64,000 nucleotides of DNA. It comes from Streptomyces sp. (GTDB taxonomy: Bacteria; Actinomycetota; Actinomycetes; Streptomycetales; Streptomycetaceae). Below the pieces are notes generated by a model. The model did not search any database. It was given only the letters and a program-made list of their open reading frames with translations, and was not told the DNA's origin. Positions 19,878-28,787 of the stretch are shown in pieces. A program made the translations under genes and the position numbers. Location of the stretch: positions 1-64,000 of the forward strand of contig NZ_JAEKKT010000116.1 of assembly GCF_019510245.1 (NCBI RefSeq), written 5' to 3'. Position 1 is the first letter of the stretch. Each line of letters opens with the position of its first letter.

Positions 19878-20185
19878 CGGCGGTTACGCGTTCACTTCAC
19901 CGCCGGTGACCTGGCCCGGGTCCCGGCGGCCACGGAGTTCGCCCCAGCGGTGACCGGCGGGTGCCTCTCACCCGGGCGGCCCGGGGCGGGGGACGGCAGA
20001 TCCCAGGGCAGTCCCAGGGCAGACTCACCCCGCTCCGGCTGCGCGAGATCGCGGCCGCCTGCCCGGCCGCCTGCCTGGCCGCAGGGCTCCTAGATCGCCT
20101 CGCCTCCCCGGAACGCCCTGCCTAGCATGGAAAGGACGCCGCTGACCCGGCGGTGTGTGCCCCGCGCCGGCGAAGGGTGAGAGCC
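19878..20185. other. Intergenic stretch before the YdeP-type gene
   Basis: 308 bases without a supported gene. They contain a short direct repeat of TCCCAGGGCAG and GC-rich sequence. AAGGGTGA at about 20173 is the ribosome binding site of the next gene. Nothing else is recognised. Confidence 0.45.
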
Positions 20186-22528
20186 GTGAGCACCTCCCAC
20201 GACGAGCAGAAGCGGTTGCGGCCGGCGGAGCCGGGGGGCGAGGAGCGGGTGGGGCCGCGGCCCGACGGGGAGCCGTTCTTCCATCCGTACCACCATCCCG
20301 CCGCAGGCTGGGGCGCCGCCAAGAGCGTGAGCAAGTTCCTGGTGCGGGAGCGGGCGCTCGTGGAGGGGCCCCGGGCGATCATGAAGATGAATCATGAGAA
20401 CGGCGGCTTCGACTGTCCCGGATGCGCCTGGCCCGACGACACCAAGGGGCTGCGGCTCGATCTCTGTGAGAACGGGGTCAAGCACGTCACCTGGGAGATG
20501 ACCCGGAAGCGGGTCGGGCGGGAGTTCTTCGCCGCCCATTCCGTCGGTGAGCTGGCCGGATGGAGCGACTTCGCGCTGGAGGACCAGGGGCGGCTGACCG
20601 AGCCCATGGTCTACGACGGTGACACGGACCACTACGTGCCGATCAGCTGGCGGGACGCGTTCGACCTGGTCGGGGGAGTGCTGCGCGGGCTCGACCATCC
20701 GAACCAGGCGTCCTTCTACACCTCCGGGCGGCTCGGCAACGAGGCCACCTTCCTGTATCAGCTCCTGGCCCGCGAGCTGGGGACGAACAACCTCCCGGAC
20801 TGTTCCAACATGTGTCACGAGGCCAGCGGGCGGGCCCTCACCGCCTCGCTGGGCACCGGGAAGGGGACCGTCGACCTCCAGGACTGGGATGTCACCGACG
20901 CCCTCTTCATCCTGGGCGTGAACGCCGCCTCGAACGCGCCCCGGATGCTCACCGCCCTCGCCGCCGCCTACCGGCGCGGTGCACAGATCGTGCACGTCAA
21001 CCCGCTGATCGAGGCGGCCTCGCGGCGGACGATCATCCCGCACGACTTCGTGGACATGGCCGCCTGCCACTCGACCCGCACCGGCACCCTCGACCTCCAG
21101 GTGCGCGTCGGCGGTGACATGGCGCTGCTGCGCGGGATCGCCAAGGCCGTCCTCGACCAGTCGGCGTCCGATCCCAAGGCACTCGACCAGGAGTTCGTCG
21201 ACCGGTACACGAGCGGGTTCGAGGACTACCGGAAGGTGTGCGAGGCCACGTCCTGGGAGGAGATCGAGCGGCAGTCCGGCGTCGGCCGCGCCGACATCCT
21301 CCGCGCGGCCAGGATCTACCGGGACGCCGACCGCAGCATCATCAGCTGGTGCCTCGGCGTCAGCCAGCACGAGCACGGCGTCGACACCGTACGGGAGATC
21401 GTCAACCTGCTGTTGCTGCGGGGCAACCTCGGGCGGGAGGGCGCCGGGCCCTCGCCCGTGCGTGGCCACAGCAACGTGCAGGGCAACCGTACGTGCGGCA
21501 TCGACCACCGGCCGGCCGGCCGGTTCCTGGACCGGCTCGCCGCGGTGTGCGAGATCGATCCGCCCCGCGAACACGGGCTCGACACGGTCGGCACCATCCG
21601 GGCGATGCTCCGCGGCGACGTCAAGGTGTTCGTCGGCATGGGCGGCAACTTCGCCCTCGCCGCGCCCGACACCCGCGCCACCCACGAGGCCCTGCGCAAC
21701 TGCGAACTCACCGTCCAGGTGAGCACCAAGCTCAACCGCAGCCACCTGGTCCACGGCCGGCGGGCGCTGATCCTGCCCTGCCTCGGCCGTACCGAGAAGG
21801 ACCACCAGCGGAGCGGCATCCAGAGCACCTCGGTCGAGGACTCCATGAGCATGGTGCACCTGTCGGTCGGGATGAAGAAGCCTGCTTCCGCGCACCTGTT
21901 GTCCGAGCCCGCCGTCATCGCCGGGATCGCCCGCGCGGCGCTTCCCGACAGCACCACACCCTGGGCCTGGTACGTCGAGGACTACGACCGTATCCGCGAC
22001 ACCATGGCCCAAGTCCTCGACGGCTTCGAGGACTTCAACCGGCGGGTGCGGCTGCCGCTGGGCTTCCGGATCCGGCAGCCCGCGCGGGAACTGGTCTTCC
22101 GTACGGCCTCCGGGCGCGCCGAGTTCTCCTCGGCACCGCTGCCCGACGTCGTACCCGCGCCGGGGACGCTGGCGCTGGGCACCATGCGCTCCCACGACCA
22201 GTGGAACACCACCATCTACTCCGACAACGACCGCTACCGGGGGATCAGGAACCTCCGCACCCTCGTCTTCATGAACGCGGCCGACATGCGGGAGCGCGGC
22301 ATCGCGGAGTTCGACCCGGTGGACATCGAGAGCACGGCCAAGGACGGCAGCACCCGTGCGCTGAACGGCTACCTCGCCGTTCCGTACGACCTGCCCCGCG
22401 GCTGTGCGGCCGGGTACATGCCCGAGATGAACGCGCTGATCGCCCTGTGCGACTACAGCGAACAGAGCGACCAGCCGTTGATGAAACACATCCGGGCGAC
22501 CATCGGACCGGCCGCTGCCGCCCGTTGA
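20186..22528 (+). CDS. FdhF/YdeP-family molybdopterin oxidoreductase
   Basis: This 780-residue protein starts at GTG 20186 behind GAAGGGTGA; the track start 20153 is earlier than needed. The N-terminus carries the YdeP-type GGFDCPGCAWPDD motif and the chain continues with the standard molybdopterin-oxidoreductase core (ASFYTSGRLGNEATFLYQLL, CSNMCHEASG, DALFILGVNAASNAPRML, RGHSNVQGNRTCG) and ends with a molydop-binding domain (AADMRERGIAEFDPVDIES). There is no formate dehydrogenase electron-transfer partner or selenocysteine codon. YdeP in enterics is linked to acid resistance. Cytoplasmic, soluble, no Tat signal. Confidence 0.88.
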   Translation: MSTSHDEQKRLRPAEPGGEERVGPRPDGEPFFHPYHHPAAGWGAAKSVSKFLVRERALVEGPRAIMKMNHENGGFDCPGCAWPDDTKGLRLDLCENGVKHVTWEMTRKRVGREFFAAHSVGELAGWSDFALEDQGRLTEPMVYDGDTDHYVPISWRDAFDLVGGVLRGLDHPNQASFYTSGRLGNEATFLYQLLARELGTNNLPDCSNMCHEASGRALTASLGTGKGTVDLQDWDVTDALFILGVNAASNAPRMLTALAAAYRRGAQIVHVNPLIEAASRRTIIPHDFVDMAACHSTRTGTLDLQVRVGGDMALLRGIAKAVLDQSASDPKALDQEFVDRYTSGFEDYRKVCEATSWEEIERQSGVGRADILRAARIYRDADRSIISWCLGVSQHEHGVDTVREIVNLLLLRGNLGREGAGPSPVRGHSNVQGNRTCGIDHRPAGRFLDRLAAVCEIDPPREHGLDTVGTIRAMLRGDVKVFVGMGGNFALAAPDTRATHEALRNCELTVQVSTKLNRSHLVHGRRALILPCLGRTEKDHQRSGIQSTSVEDSMSMVHLSVGMKKPASAHLLSEPAVIAGIARAALPDSTTPWAWYVEDYDRIRDTMAQVLDGFEDFNRRVRLPLGFRIRQPARELVFRTASGRAEFSSAPLPDVVPAPGTLALGTMRSHDQWNTTIYSDNDRYRGIRNLRTLVFMNAADMRERGIAEFDPVDIESTAKDGSTRALNGYLAVPYDLPRGCAAGYMPEMNALIALCDYSEQSDQPLMKHIRATIGPAAAAR

Positions 22529-22641
22529 GACACCCGACGGCCCGAGTCATCCCTGTGGGACGCTCTGTGTGCGTACGCTGTTCACCGCGCGGAGCACATC
22601 GGCGTGGCCGCGCGGAGCACATCGACGAGAGGCCCGACCCT

Positions 22642-23199
22642 ATGTCCGAGACACCCGGCACCGAGCTGGCGTCCGAGTACAGCGCGCGGATCGCGCAGGA
22701 CCTCGAAGTCAACGCCCGGGAACAGGACCGCCTCGCCACCGAGATCGCCGCCCTGGAAGAGCAGTTGCGCGCGGTACGGGAGAACAGGGTGGTGCTGGAG
22801 CGGCTGCAGCAGGCACTCACCCCCCAGTCCTCCGCCTCCGCCTCGTCCATCCCCGCACCCGCACCCGCGCCCGCGGCGGCCGACGCCGACACCGATGCCG
22901 TCGTGCCGCACCAGCGGACCGAGCCCGCCCCGGACCGCCGTGACCTCGTGAAGCCGGGCCCCGCGGAGGCGAAGCCGAGCCTCGTCGAGGCCGTCCACGC
23001 CTATCTGGCCGAGCAGCGGGAGCCGCGGTCCGCGACCGACGTCGCCGAGGCGATCAGGGCCGCCCAGCCCGGCCGCACCATCAAGACGACGGTGATCCGT
23101 ACGACGCTGGAGAACCTGGTCGCCAGGAACCGGGCCCGGCGCACCAAGCAGGGCCGGGCGGTCTTCTACACCCTCGTGACACCGGAGGCCGGTGCCTGA
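22642..23199 (+). CDS. Coiled-coil plus winged-helix-like protein
   Basis: This 185-residue protein starts at ATG 22642, which begins MSETPGTELASEYS. Residues 8-60 form a coiled coil (EQDRLATEIAALEEQLRAVRENR). A Pro/Ala-rich linker (PAPAPAPAAAD) follows, then a C-terminal domain of about 70 residues that looks like a winged helix (SLVEAVHAYLAEQREPRSATDVAEAI, KTTVIRTTLENLVARNRARR). Such proteins recur in Streptomyces and probably bind DNA as dimers, but I do not recognise a named family. Located 113 bases after the YdeP gene, so a joint transcript is possible. Confidence 0.65.
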   Translation: MSETPGTELASEYSARIAQDLEVNAREQDRLATEIAALEEQLRAVRENRVVLERLQQALTPQSSASASSIPAPAPAPAAADADTDAVVPHQRTEPAPDRRDLVKPGPAEAKPSLVEAVHAYLAEQREPRSATDVAEAIRAAQPGRTIKTTVIRTTLENLVARNRARRTKQGRAVFYTLVTPEAGA

Positions 23200-23294
23200 C
23201 ACCTCTCCCGGTTCGCCCGGGACATGTGTCCGCCGTGCGCGGACGTGCGGGGCGGCGGACTCGTCCGCGGCCCCCGCCTGTCCCGCACCGCCGG

Positions 23295-23492
23295 TCAGGT
23301 GACCGGCGGCTCGATGTCCGCGTCGATCGGGCGCCACGCCGTGACCGACCGGGTCATGGGGTGCTCGGCGCCGAGTTCCTTGTTTTCCCGGGCCCGCCGT
23401 TCGGCTTCGTCGTGCAGCCGCTGGGCCTCGTGTGCCTCGTAGCCGGGCGGCGCGGCGGCAGCGAGGAGGGCCGGTCGGCTCCTCCCGCACAC
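23295..23492 (-). CDS. Small acidic-basic helical protein (about 65 residues)
   Basis: A minus-strand frame from GTG 23492 ends in HEAQRLHDEAERRARENKEL followed by GAEHPMTRSVTAWRPIDADIEPPVT. The charged helix and the ordered tail with MTRSVTAWRPID look like real protein rather than a shadow. It lies 60 bases downstream of the MazG-like gene on the same strand and may be cotranscribed. The exact start is uncertain. Function unknown. Confidence 0.45.
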   Translation of the reverse strand: MCGRSRPALLAAAAPPGYEAHEAQRLHDEAERRARENKELGAEHPMTRSVTAWRPIDADIEPPVT

Positions 23493-23551
23493 CGGGGCGG
23501 GGACGGGACAGGGGGCCGGGACCGGGGTCGTCCACCGCGCCACGGACCCGC

Positions 23552-24025
23552 TCAGCCGGGCAGAACCCCGTCCGGATCCTCGCGATCCCCCGTCCCGCCG
23601 GTGGCCGCCGCCCCCAGCGAGCGCTCCGTCACCCCGGCCAGATGCCGGCCGAACACCGCCGCCGCGTCCGGTGTCAGCGTCCGCAGGGCCACCAGGGCCG
23701 TGATCACCACGTCGCACAGCTCGCCCTGCACGTCCTCCCAGGTGTGGGTGACGCCCTTGCGGGGGTTCTGGCCGGTCGCCCCGATCACCGCCTGGGCGAC
23801 CTCGCCGACCTCCTCCGTGAGCTTGAGCATGCGCAGCACCAGGCCGGTCTCGCCGCCGTGCCTCCGGTGGGCGTCCAGCCAGGTCCACAGGTCCTCGATG
23901 GAGGTCCACAGGTCCGGGGCGGCCGGGCCGGCCGGGGCGGCAGAAGTGGCCGAAGTGGCCGAAGCGGCCGAAGCGGACGGGGCGGGCCGGGGCTCCGTGG
24001 GCGGTGTCGTGTGCTCTTCCGTCAT
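23552..24025 (-). CDS. MazG-like nucleotide pyrophosphohydrolase
   Basis: This 157-residue protein has a low-complexity N-terminus (Pro/Ala/Ser/Thr) and a MazG-type all-alpha domain: WTSIEDLWTWLDAHRR, then LRMLKLTEEVGEVAQAVIG (EExxE metal-binding motif) and GELCDVVITALVAL (the paired acidic motif ELxD). The family hydrolyses nucleoside triphosphates and acts in nucleotide-pool sanitation or in toning down ppGpp. Soluble cytoplasmic. The small gene at 23295 follows on the same strand. Confidence 0.82.
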   Translation of the reverse strand: MTEEHTTPPTEPRPAPSASAASATSATSAAPAGPAAPDLWTSIEDLWTWLDAHRRHGGETGLVLRMLKLTEEVGEVAQAVIGATGQNPRKGVTHTWEDVQGELCDVVITALVALRTLTPDAAAVFGRHLAGVTERSLGAAATGGTGDREDPDGVLPG

Positions 24026-24056
24026 GGCGCAGAGCCTGCCATGCCCGTTCCCGCGG

Positions 24057-24602
24057 CTACTCCTCGAACAGCGCCTCCTGCTCCCCCTCCTTGGCCCGCC
24101 GTACCCGCCGGTTCCGGGCGCCGATCACCACCGCCGTGGCCGCCGCCGTCACGCCCAGCGCCGTCGGGACCATCCAGCCGCGGTCGAAGACATGTCCGAG
24201 CACGTGGTCCAGGGAGAGCCGGCCGGGGCCCGCGACGGCCAGGCCCGCGGTGGCCAGGCCCAGGGTCGCGGCGTACTCGTAACCGCCCTCCGCGGCGAAG
24301 AACCCGTTCGGCTTGTGCAGGGCGGTCGCGCCCGCCATCGCCCCGGCCGCCGCGGCCCCCGCCGCCGGGGTCGCGAGACCCAGCGCCAGCAGGGTCCCGC
24401 CGCCCGCCTCCGCGAGCCCCGCCGCCAGCGCGCTCTGCCGCCCCGGCGCGTACCCGGCCGACTCCATGAACTGCCCCGTGCCCTCCAGGCCGCCCCCGCC
24501 GAACCAGCCGAACAGCTTCTGCGTGCCGTGCGCGGCCAGCACCCCGCCGGTGCCCAGCCGGAGCAGCAGCAGGCCCACGTCACGTCGGTCGTAGCAGGTC
24601 AC
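24057..24602 (-). CDS. DoxX-family membrane protein
   Basis: This 181-residue protein starts at GTG 24602 (VTCYDRRDVGLLLLRLGTGGV); the track ORF that begins at 24941 covers the divergent gene and is not the real start. Four membrane helices and the DoxX features GTQKLFGWFGG, GLEGTGQFMESAGY, ALAAGLAEAGGGTLLALGLAT and LHKPNGFFAAEGGYEY are present. DoxX proteins are integral membrane proteins linked to redox/thiosulfate metabolism and stress protection. The divergent gene at 24736 begins 133 bases away. Confidence 0.85.
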   Translation of the reverse strand: MTCYDRRDVGLLLLRLGTGGVLAAHGTQKLFGWFGGGGLEGTGQFMESAGYAPGRQSALAAGLAEAGGGTLLALGLATPAAGAAAAGAMAGATALHKPNGFFAAEGGYEYAATLGLATAGLAVAGPGRLSLDHVLGHVFDRGWMVPTALGVTAAATAVVIGARNRRVRRAKEGEQEALFEE

Positions 24603-24735
24603 GGGAGCTCCCATCGGCGGCAACGGATCGCGGATTTCCACCGTCGCATCCGGCACACCCGGTCGGCCCGTCCGCGCAGCCGTTCGGGTGGCGGGCGGGT
24701 GGCGGGCCACCGGGACCGGTGTGACGCTGGCTGGC

Positions 24736-25062
24736 ATGCCGATCAAGACAGCCAAGCTCAGCGACCCGGCGGTGCGGGCCTTCGTCACCGCCGTCAACGC
24801 CAGCGACCGCGAGCGCCTCGTGGAGCTCCTCACGCCGGACGCGACGATGGCGGACGACGGCTCCGACCGGGACCTCGACGACTGGATCGACCGGGAGATC
24901 TTCTCCTCCAACGGCCACCTCGACGTCGACAACGAGTCCAACGGCGGCCGCTCCCTGCTCGCCCACTACCGCAACGACACCTGGGGCGAGATGGTCACCC
25001 GCTGGGACTTCACCATCGAGGACGACGGCCGCATCTCCCGCTTCGAGACCGGGCAGGCGTAG
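24736..25062 (+). CDS. NTF2-like / SnoaL-fold small protein
   Basis: This 108-residue protein starts MPIKTAKLSDPAVRAFVTAVN. It has the cone-shaped NTF2-like pattern: an N-terminal helix (RAFVTAVNASDRERLVELLTPDA), a central acidic DDWIDREI helix and C-terminal strands (MVTRWDFTIEDDGRISRFETGQA). Family members bind small hydrophobic ligands or act as isomerases or hydrolases; without catalytic residues to compare, function is unknown. It probably has its own promoter, divergent from DoxX. The aldo/keto reductase gene follows 57 bases later. Confidence 0.75.
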   Translation: MPIKTAKLSDPAVRAFVTAVNASDRERLVELLTPDATMADDGSDRDLDDWIDREIFSSNGHLDVDNESNGGRSLLAHYRNDTWGEMVTRWDFTIEDDGRISRFETGQA

Positions 25063-25119
25063 AGACAGACCGCGCAATCGCTTGTCTTCGGGTGCACTCC
25101 AACTCCTAGCGTCGTGGGC

Positions 25120-26106
25120 ATGGAAACCGACAGCACCACCAGGACCCTGGGCAGTTCCGGCATCCGTGTCAGCGCGCTCGGCTTCGGCTGCTGGGCCATC
25201 GGCGGCGAGTGGCAGGACGCCACCGGGCAGCCGCTCGGCTGGGGCAAGGTCGACGACGAGGAGTCCGTGCGGGCGGTCCACCGTGCCCTCGACCTCGGCG
25301 TCACCTTCTTCGACACCGCCGACACCTACGGCGCCGGCCACAGCGAGCGCGTCCTCGGCCGTGCCCTCGGCAAGCGGCGGGACGAGGTCGTCGTCGCCAC
25401 CAAGTGGGGCAACGTCTTCGACGAGGAGACCCGCACCCTCACCGGCCGTGATGACTCCCCGGCCCACGTCCGCCGCGCCCTCACCGCATCGCTGCGCCGC
25501 CTCGGCACCGACCACGTCGACCTCTACCAGCTCCATATCTCCGACGCCGACCCGGTTCGTGCAGCCGAACTCCGGGACGTATGCGAGGAGTTGGTCGGCG
25601 AGGGGCTGATCCGGGCCTACGGCTGGAGCACCGACGACCCCGCCCGCGCCGCGGTCTTCGCCGAGGGACCGCACTGCACGGCCGTGCAGCACACCCTGAA
25701 CGTGCTCCAAGACGCTCCGCAACTCCTCGACGTGGCGGAGAAGTTCGACCTCGCCGCCGTCAACCGCAGCCCGCTCGCCATGGGGTTGCTCGGCGGACGG
25801 CGGGCGGGGGCCGCGGCCGGCGACATCCGCAGCAGGCCGCCGGCCTGGCTGCCCGGGTTCGGGGACGGCGACGGGGCCGATCCCGCGTGGGTCGAGCGGA
25901 TCGAGGCCCTGCGCGCCGTCCTCACCAGCGACGGGCGGACCCTCGCCCAGGGCGCCCTCGGCTGGATCTGGGCGCGCAGCCCGCGGACGGTCCCGATCCC
26001 CGGCTTCCGGTCCGTCGCCCAGGCCGAGCAGAACGCCGGCGCGATCGCGAAGGGGCCGCTCACCGCCGGGCAGATGGCCGAGATCGACCGTCTCCTCGGG
26101 CGGTGA
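25120..26106 (+). CDS. Aldo/keto reductase
   Basis: This 328-residue TIM-barrel oxidoreductase begins at ATG 25120 (METDSTTRTLGSSGIRVSAL). It shows the family signatures: FFDTADTYGAGHSERVLG (active-site Asp/Tyr), EVVVATKWGN (Lys), HVDLYQLHISD (His) and, near the end, VPIPGFRSVAQAEQNAGAI for the NADPH phosphate grip. Length and order match typical actinobacterial AKRs that reduce aldehydes and ketones. The start region has weak Shine-Dalgarno but TAGCGT about 10 bases upstream, so leaderless transcription is conceivable. Confidence 0.9.
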   Translation: METDSTTRTLGSSGIRVSALGFGCWAIGGEWQDATGQPLGWGKVDDEESVRAVHRALDLGVTFFDTADTYGAGHSERVLGRALGKRRDEVVVATKWGNVFDEETRTLTGRDDSPAHVRRALTASLRRLGTDHVDLYQLHISDADPVRAAELRDVCEELVGEGLIRAYGWSTDDPARAAVFAEGPHCTAVQHTLNVLQDAPQLLDVAEKFDLAAVNRSPLAMGLLGGRRAGAAAGDIRSRPPAWLPGFGDGDGADPAWVERIEALRAVLTSDGRTLAQGALGWIWARSPRTVPIPGFRSVAQAEQNAGAIAKGPLTAGQMAEIDRLLGR

Positions 26107-26134
26107 GCGGCCCCGCGCCGCTCACTGACCGCGG

Positions 26135-26977
26135 TCAGTACGCCTGACCGCCGCCGCCGTGCTGCTGTTGCACGTACGGCTGCCGGTCGTGGGCCTGGGA
26201 CTGCGGGGCGCCGTACGCCGCCGCCTGCTGCTGCCCGTGTCCGGCCGCCGCTTGCTGCTGCCCGTGTCCGGTCGCCGCCTGCTGCGCGTACCGCTGTCCG
26301 CCGCCCTGCTCGGTGAGGGTGATCTGGCCGGCCTTGATGGTGGCCAGGCGCGGAGCACGGCGGGCGATGGAGGAGTCGTGGGTGACCATGACGAAGGTCA
26401 GCCCGTACTCGTGCCACAGGCCTTCGAGGAGGGCCATGATGTCGTCCCGGGTGCCCTCGTCGAGGTTGCCGGTCGGCTCGTCGGCGAGAAGCACCTTCGG
26501 CTTCTTCACCAGCGCGCGGGCGATCGCGACGCGCTGCTGCTGCCCGCCGGAGAGCTCGGAGGGGGCGTGCCCGAGGCGCTCGCCGAGGCCCACCGAGCGC
26601 AGGGCCTCCGCCGCGCGCTCCCGGCGCTCGGCCGGCTTGATGCCGAGCGGGACGAGGGCCGTCTCGACGTTCTCCTGGGCGGTGAGCGTCGGGATCAGGT
26701 TGAACGCCTGGAAGATGATGCCGATCTTCTCCGCGCGCAGCCGGGTGAGCTTGGTCTCGCTGACCTGGGCGAGGTCGACGTCGTCCAGCATGACGCTGCC
26801 CTCGGTCGGGCGGTCCAGGCCGCCGATCATCTGGAGCAGGGTCGACTTGCCGCCGCCGGTCGGGCCCTGGATGACGAGCTGGTCGCCGTCCTCGATGGTC
26901 AGGTCGATGCCGCGCAGCGCCTCGACCGTCTCCTTGCCCCGCGTGTAGCGCTTGGTGACTCCGGTGAGTCTGTACAT
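26135..26977 (-). CDS. MacB/LolD-type ABC transporter ATP-binding protein with Gln-rich tail
   Basis: This 280-residue ATPase starts at ATG 26977 behind GGAG (GTG 26989 is a poorer start). It has the full nucleotide-binding domain: GPTGGGKST (Walker A), a Q-loop (FQAFNLIPTLTAQENV), LSGGQQQRVAIARAL (signature), VLLADEPTGNLDEGTR (Walker B) and an H-loop (MVTHD). It pairs with the upstream FtsX-type permease gene (27090-28589), to which it is co-directional with a gap of about 110 bases. The pair probably moves lipid or peptide substrates across the membrane, like MacB and LolCDE. The 60-residue tail is Gln/Gly/His-rich with a 27-bp duplicated unit (GHGQQQAA), unusual for an ABC ATPase. Confidence 0.9.
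   Translation of the reverse strand: MYRLTGVTKRYTRGKETVEALRGIDLTIEDGDQLVIQGPTGGGKSTLLQMIGGLDRPTEGSVMLDDVDLAQVSETKLTRLRAEKIGIIFQAFNLIPTLTAQENVETALVPLGIKPAERRERAAEALRSVGLGERLGHAPSELSGGQQQRVAIARALVKKPKVLLADEPTGNLDEGTRDDIMALLEGLWHEYGLTFVMVTHDSSIARRAPRLATIKAGQITLTEQGGGQRYAQQAATGHGQQQAAAGHGQQQAAAYGAPQSQAHDRQPYVQQQHGGGGQAY
26224..26277 (-). repeat. 27-bp tandem duplication in the ATPase tail
   Basis: CTGCTGCTGCCCGTGTCCGG and following bases occur twice with a 27-bp period (26224-26250 and 26251-26277), encoding consecutive GHGQQQAA units at the C-terminus of the ABC ATPase. Likely slippage-prone and variable in length between strains. Confidence 0.65.
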
Positions 26978-27089
26978 GGGGTTCTCCACTGGGTGCTCTG
27001 CCGAAAGGGCCGTAGGGAAGGCCCGTAAGGGGGTGGGGCGCCGTGTCCCGGGGGGAGTGGAAGCGGCGCCCCGGCTCGGGGGCGGGGGG

Positions 27090-28589
27090 TTACGAGACGC
27101 TGCGCAGGGCGTCGGCCGGGCGCATCCGGGAGGCGCGCCAGCCGCCCATCGCGCCGGCGATCAGACCGCCGGCGACCGCGAGGCCGACCGCGAGGGCGAT
27201 GGTGGTGAGGGAGACCGGCGCGGACAGCGCGATCTCGAGGGTGTTCTGGGAGGCCTGCTGGCCGGGGCCGCCGCCCGGGCCGCCGCCCACGCCGCCACCG
27301 CCGCCGGAGCTGCCCAGCTGGGCGGTGAGCTTCGGGCTGATCGCGGTGACCGCGTAGGCCGCGCCGACGCCGAGGGCGATGCCGAGGGCACCGCCGATCA
27401 GTCCGTTCACGATGGACTCGCCGACCACCTGGCGGGTGACGTTGCGGGACGGCCAGCCGAGCGCCTTCAGGGTGCCGAACTCACGCACCCGGCGGGAGAC
27501 CGCGGACGAGGTCAGCAGGGCCGCCACCAGGAAGGCCGCCGCGAGGACCGCGATGGACAGCCACTTGCCGACGCTGGTCGCCAGGCTGGAGGCGGTGGAG
27601 AGGGAACCGGAGACGGTGGAGGCCAGGTCGGCGGAGGTGGTGACCGTCGTACCGGAGATGTTGGCGGTGATCTCCTTCTTCACGGTGGAGATCTGCTTGG
27701 AGTCGGTCGCCTTGACGTAGATCGTGGTGACCTGGTTCTTGGCGTCGCCGAGGGTCTGCGCGACCTTCAGCGGGACGAACACGTCGGTGTCGGACTCGCT
27801 GCTGTCCGGGGTCGCGATCCCGATGACGGTGAACGTGGTGCCGGAGATCTTGAAGGTCGAGCCGACCTTGTACTTCTTCTCCTTGGCGTACGACTTGCTG
27901 ACCACCGCGACCTTGGCGCCGGTCTGCGCGGTGGTGAAGGTCTTGCCCGAGGTGACCTTCATGGTGGACAGCGGGCCGAGGCCCTGGTGGGCCACGTCGA
28001 CGCCGGCCACGGAGTAGCTGTTGACGTTGAAGTTCGCGCCGCCGCCCTGCACCTGCGGCGCGCCGCCCGAGCCGCTGCTGCTGCCGCCGCCCGGCTGGCC
28101 CTGGCCGCCGCTGTTGCTGCCGCTGCTGCCGCTGCTGCCGCTGCTGCCGCTGCTGCTGGTGGAGGACTTCGCCTTGCCCTGGGTGAAGGAGCCGTCGACC
28201 TTGGTGACGTTGAGGGAGAGCGCTCCGACCGCGCTCTCCACGCCCTTCTGGCCGGCGACCTTGGTGACCAGGGACGACTTCAGGGCCTGACCGCCCTGCG
28301 TCTGCACGCGGTCCGAACTCTGCGTGGAGCTGCTGCTGGACTTGGCGTCGAACTTGAAGTTCGGGCCGCCGGAGCTGCCCGAGGTCGGCGCGGTGCGGGC
28401 CTTGGTGACCGTCATGTCGGTCCCGAGGCCGTACAGCGACTTGAGGACCTTGTCCTGCGCCTGGGTCATGCCGGCCGACACCGAGTTGACCGTGATGACC
28501 AGCGCGATACCGAGCGCCAGACCCAGAGCGATGACCAGGGCCGCCTTCTTTCTGCGGCCCAGCTCGCGCTTGAGATAGATGCCAAACAT
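27090..28589 (-). CDS. FtsX-family ABC transporter permease with Ser/Gly-rich insertion
   Basis: This 499-residue permease has the MacB-type layout: a short cytoplasmic start, one membrane helix (ALVIALGLALGIALVITVNSV), a large extracytoplasmic domain, then three C-terminal helices (IAVLAAAFLVAALLTSSAV, VNGLIGGALGIALGVGAAYAV, ALAVGLAVAGGLIAG) and the cytoplasmic end GWRASRMRPADALRSVS. The extracytoplasmic domain holds a low-complexity insertion (SSTSSSGSSGSSGSSGS) from a 9-bp microsatellite. It is followed by the ATPase gene. The divergent carboxypeptidase gene begins about 200 bases upstream. Confidence 0.9.
   Translation of the reverse strand: MFGIYLKRELGRRKKAALVIALGLALGIALVITVNSVSAGMTQAQDKVLKSLYGLGTDMTVTKARTAPTSGSSGGPNFKFDAKSSSSSTQSSDRVQTQGGQALKSSLVTKVAGQKGVESAVGALSLNVTKVDGSFTQGKAKSSTSSSGSSGSSGSSGSNSGGQGQPGGGSSSGSGGAPQVQGGGANFNVNSYSVAGVDVAHQGLGPLSTMKVTSGKTFTTAQTGAKVAVVSKSYAKEKKYKVGSTFKISGTTFTVIGIATPDSSESDTDVFVPLKVAQTLGDAKNQVTTIYVKATDSKQISTVKKEITANISGTTVTTSADLASTVSGSLSTASSLATSVGKWLSIAVLAAAFLVAALLTSSAVSRRVREFGTLKALGWPSRNVTRQVVGESIVNGLIGGALGIALGVGAAYAVTAISPKLTAQLGSSGGGGGVGGGPGGGPGQQASQNTLEIALSAPVSLTTIALAVGLAVAGGLIAGAMGGWRASRMRPADALRSVS
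28113..28158 (-). repeat. CTGCTGCCG microsatellite in the permease gene
   Basis: About five copies of the 9-base unit CTGCTGCCG, coding on the minus strand for repeating Ser-Gly-Ser. Whole-unit changes would keep the frame, so the exported linker is probably length-variable between strains. Confidence 0.7.
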
Positions 28590-28787
28590 CCCGTTCCTCG
28601 AAGGTTCTTGGCGCCCGCTGTGGACGCGAGCTCAAGCTAGGGAGAAACCTTTGAGCGGCCCTGGGTAAAAGATGTGTCAGAGCTGAGAACCGGGACGTCT
28701 CAGCAAACTTTCATAAGACAGCAAATTCATATGCCGGGGAGGGGTCCTCCCGGCAAGGCCCTGCTGGGCGCGGTGTACGGTCCCGGG

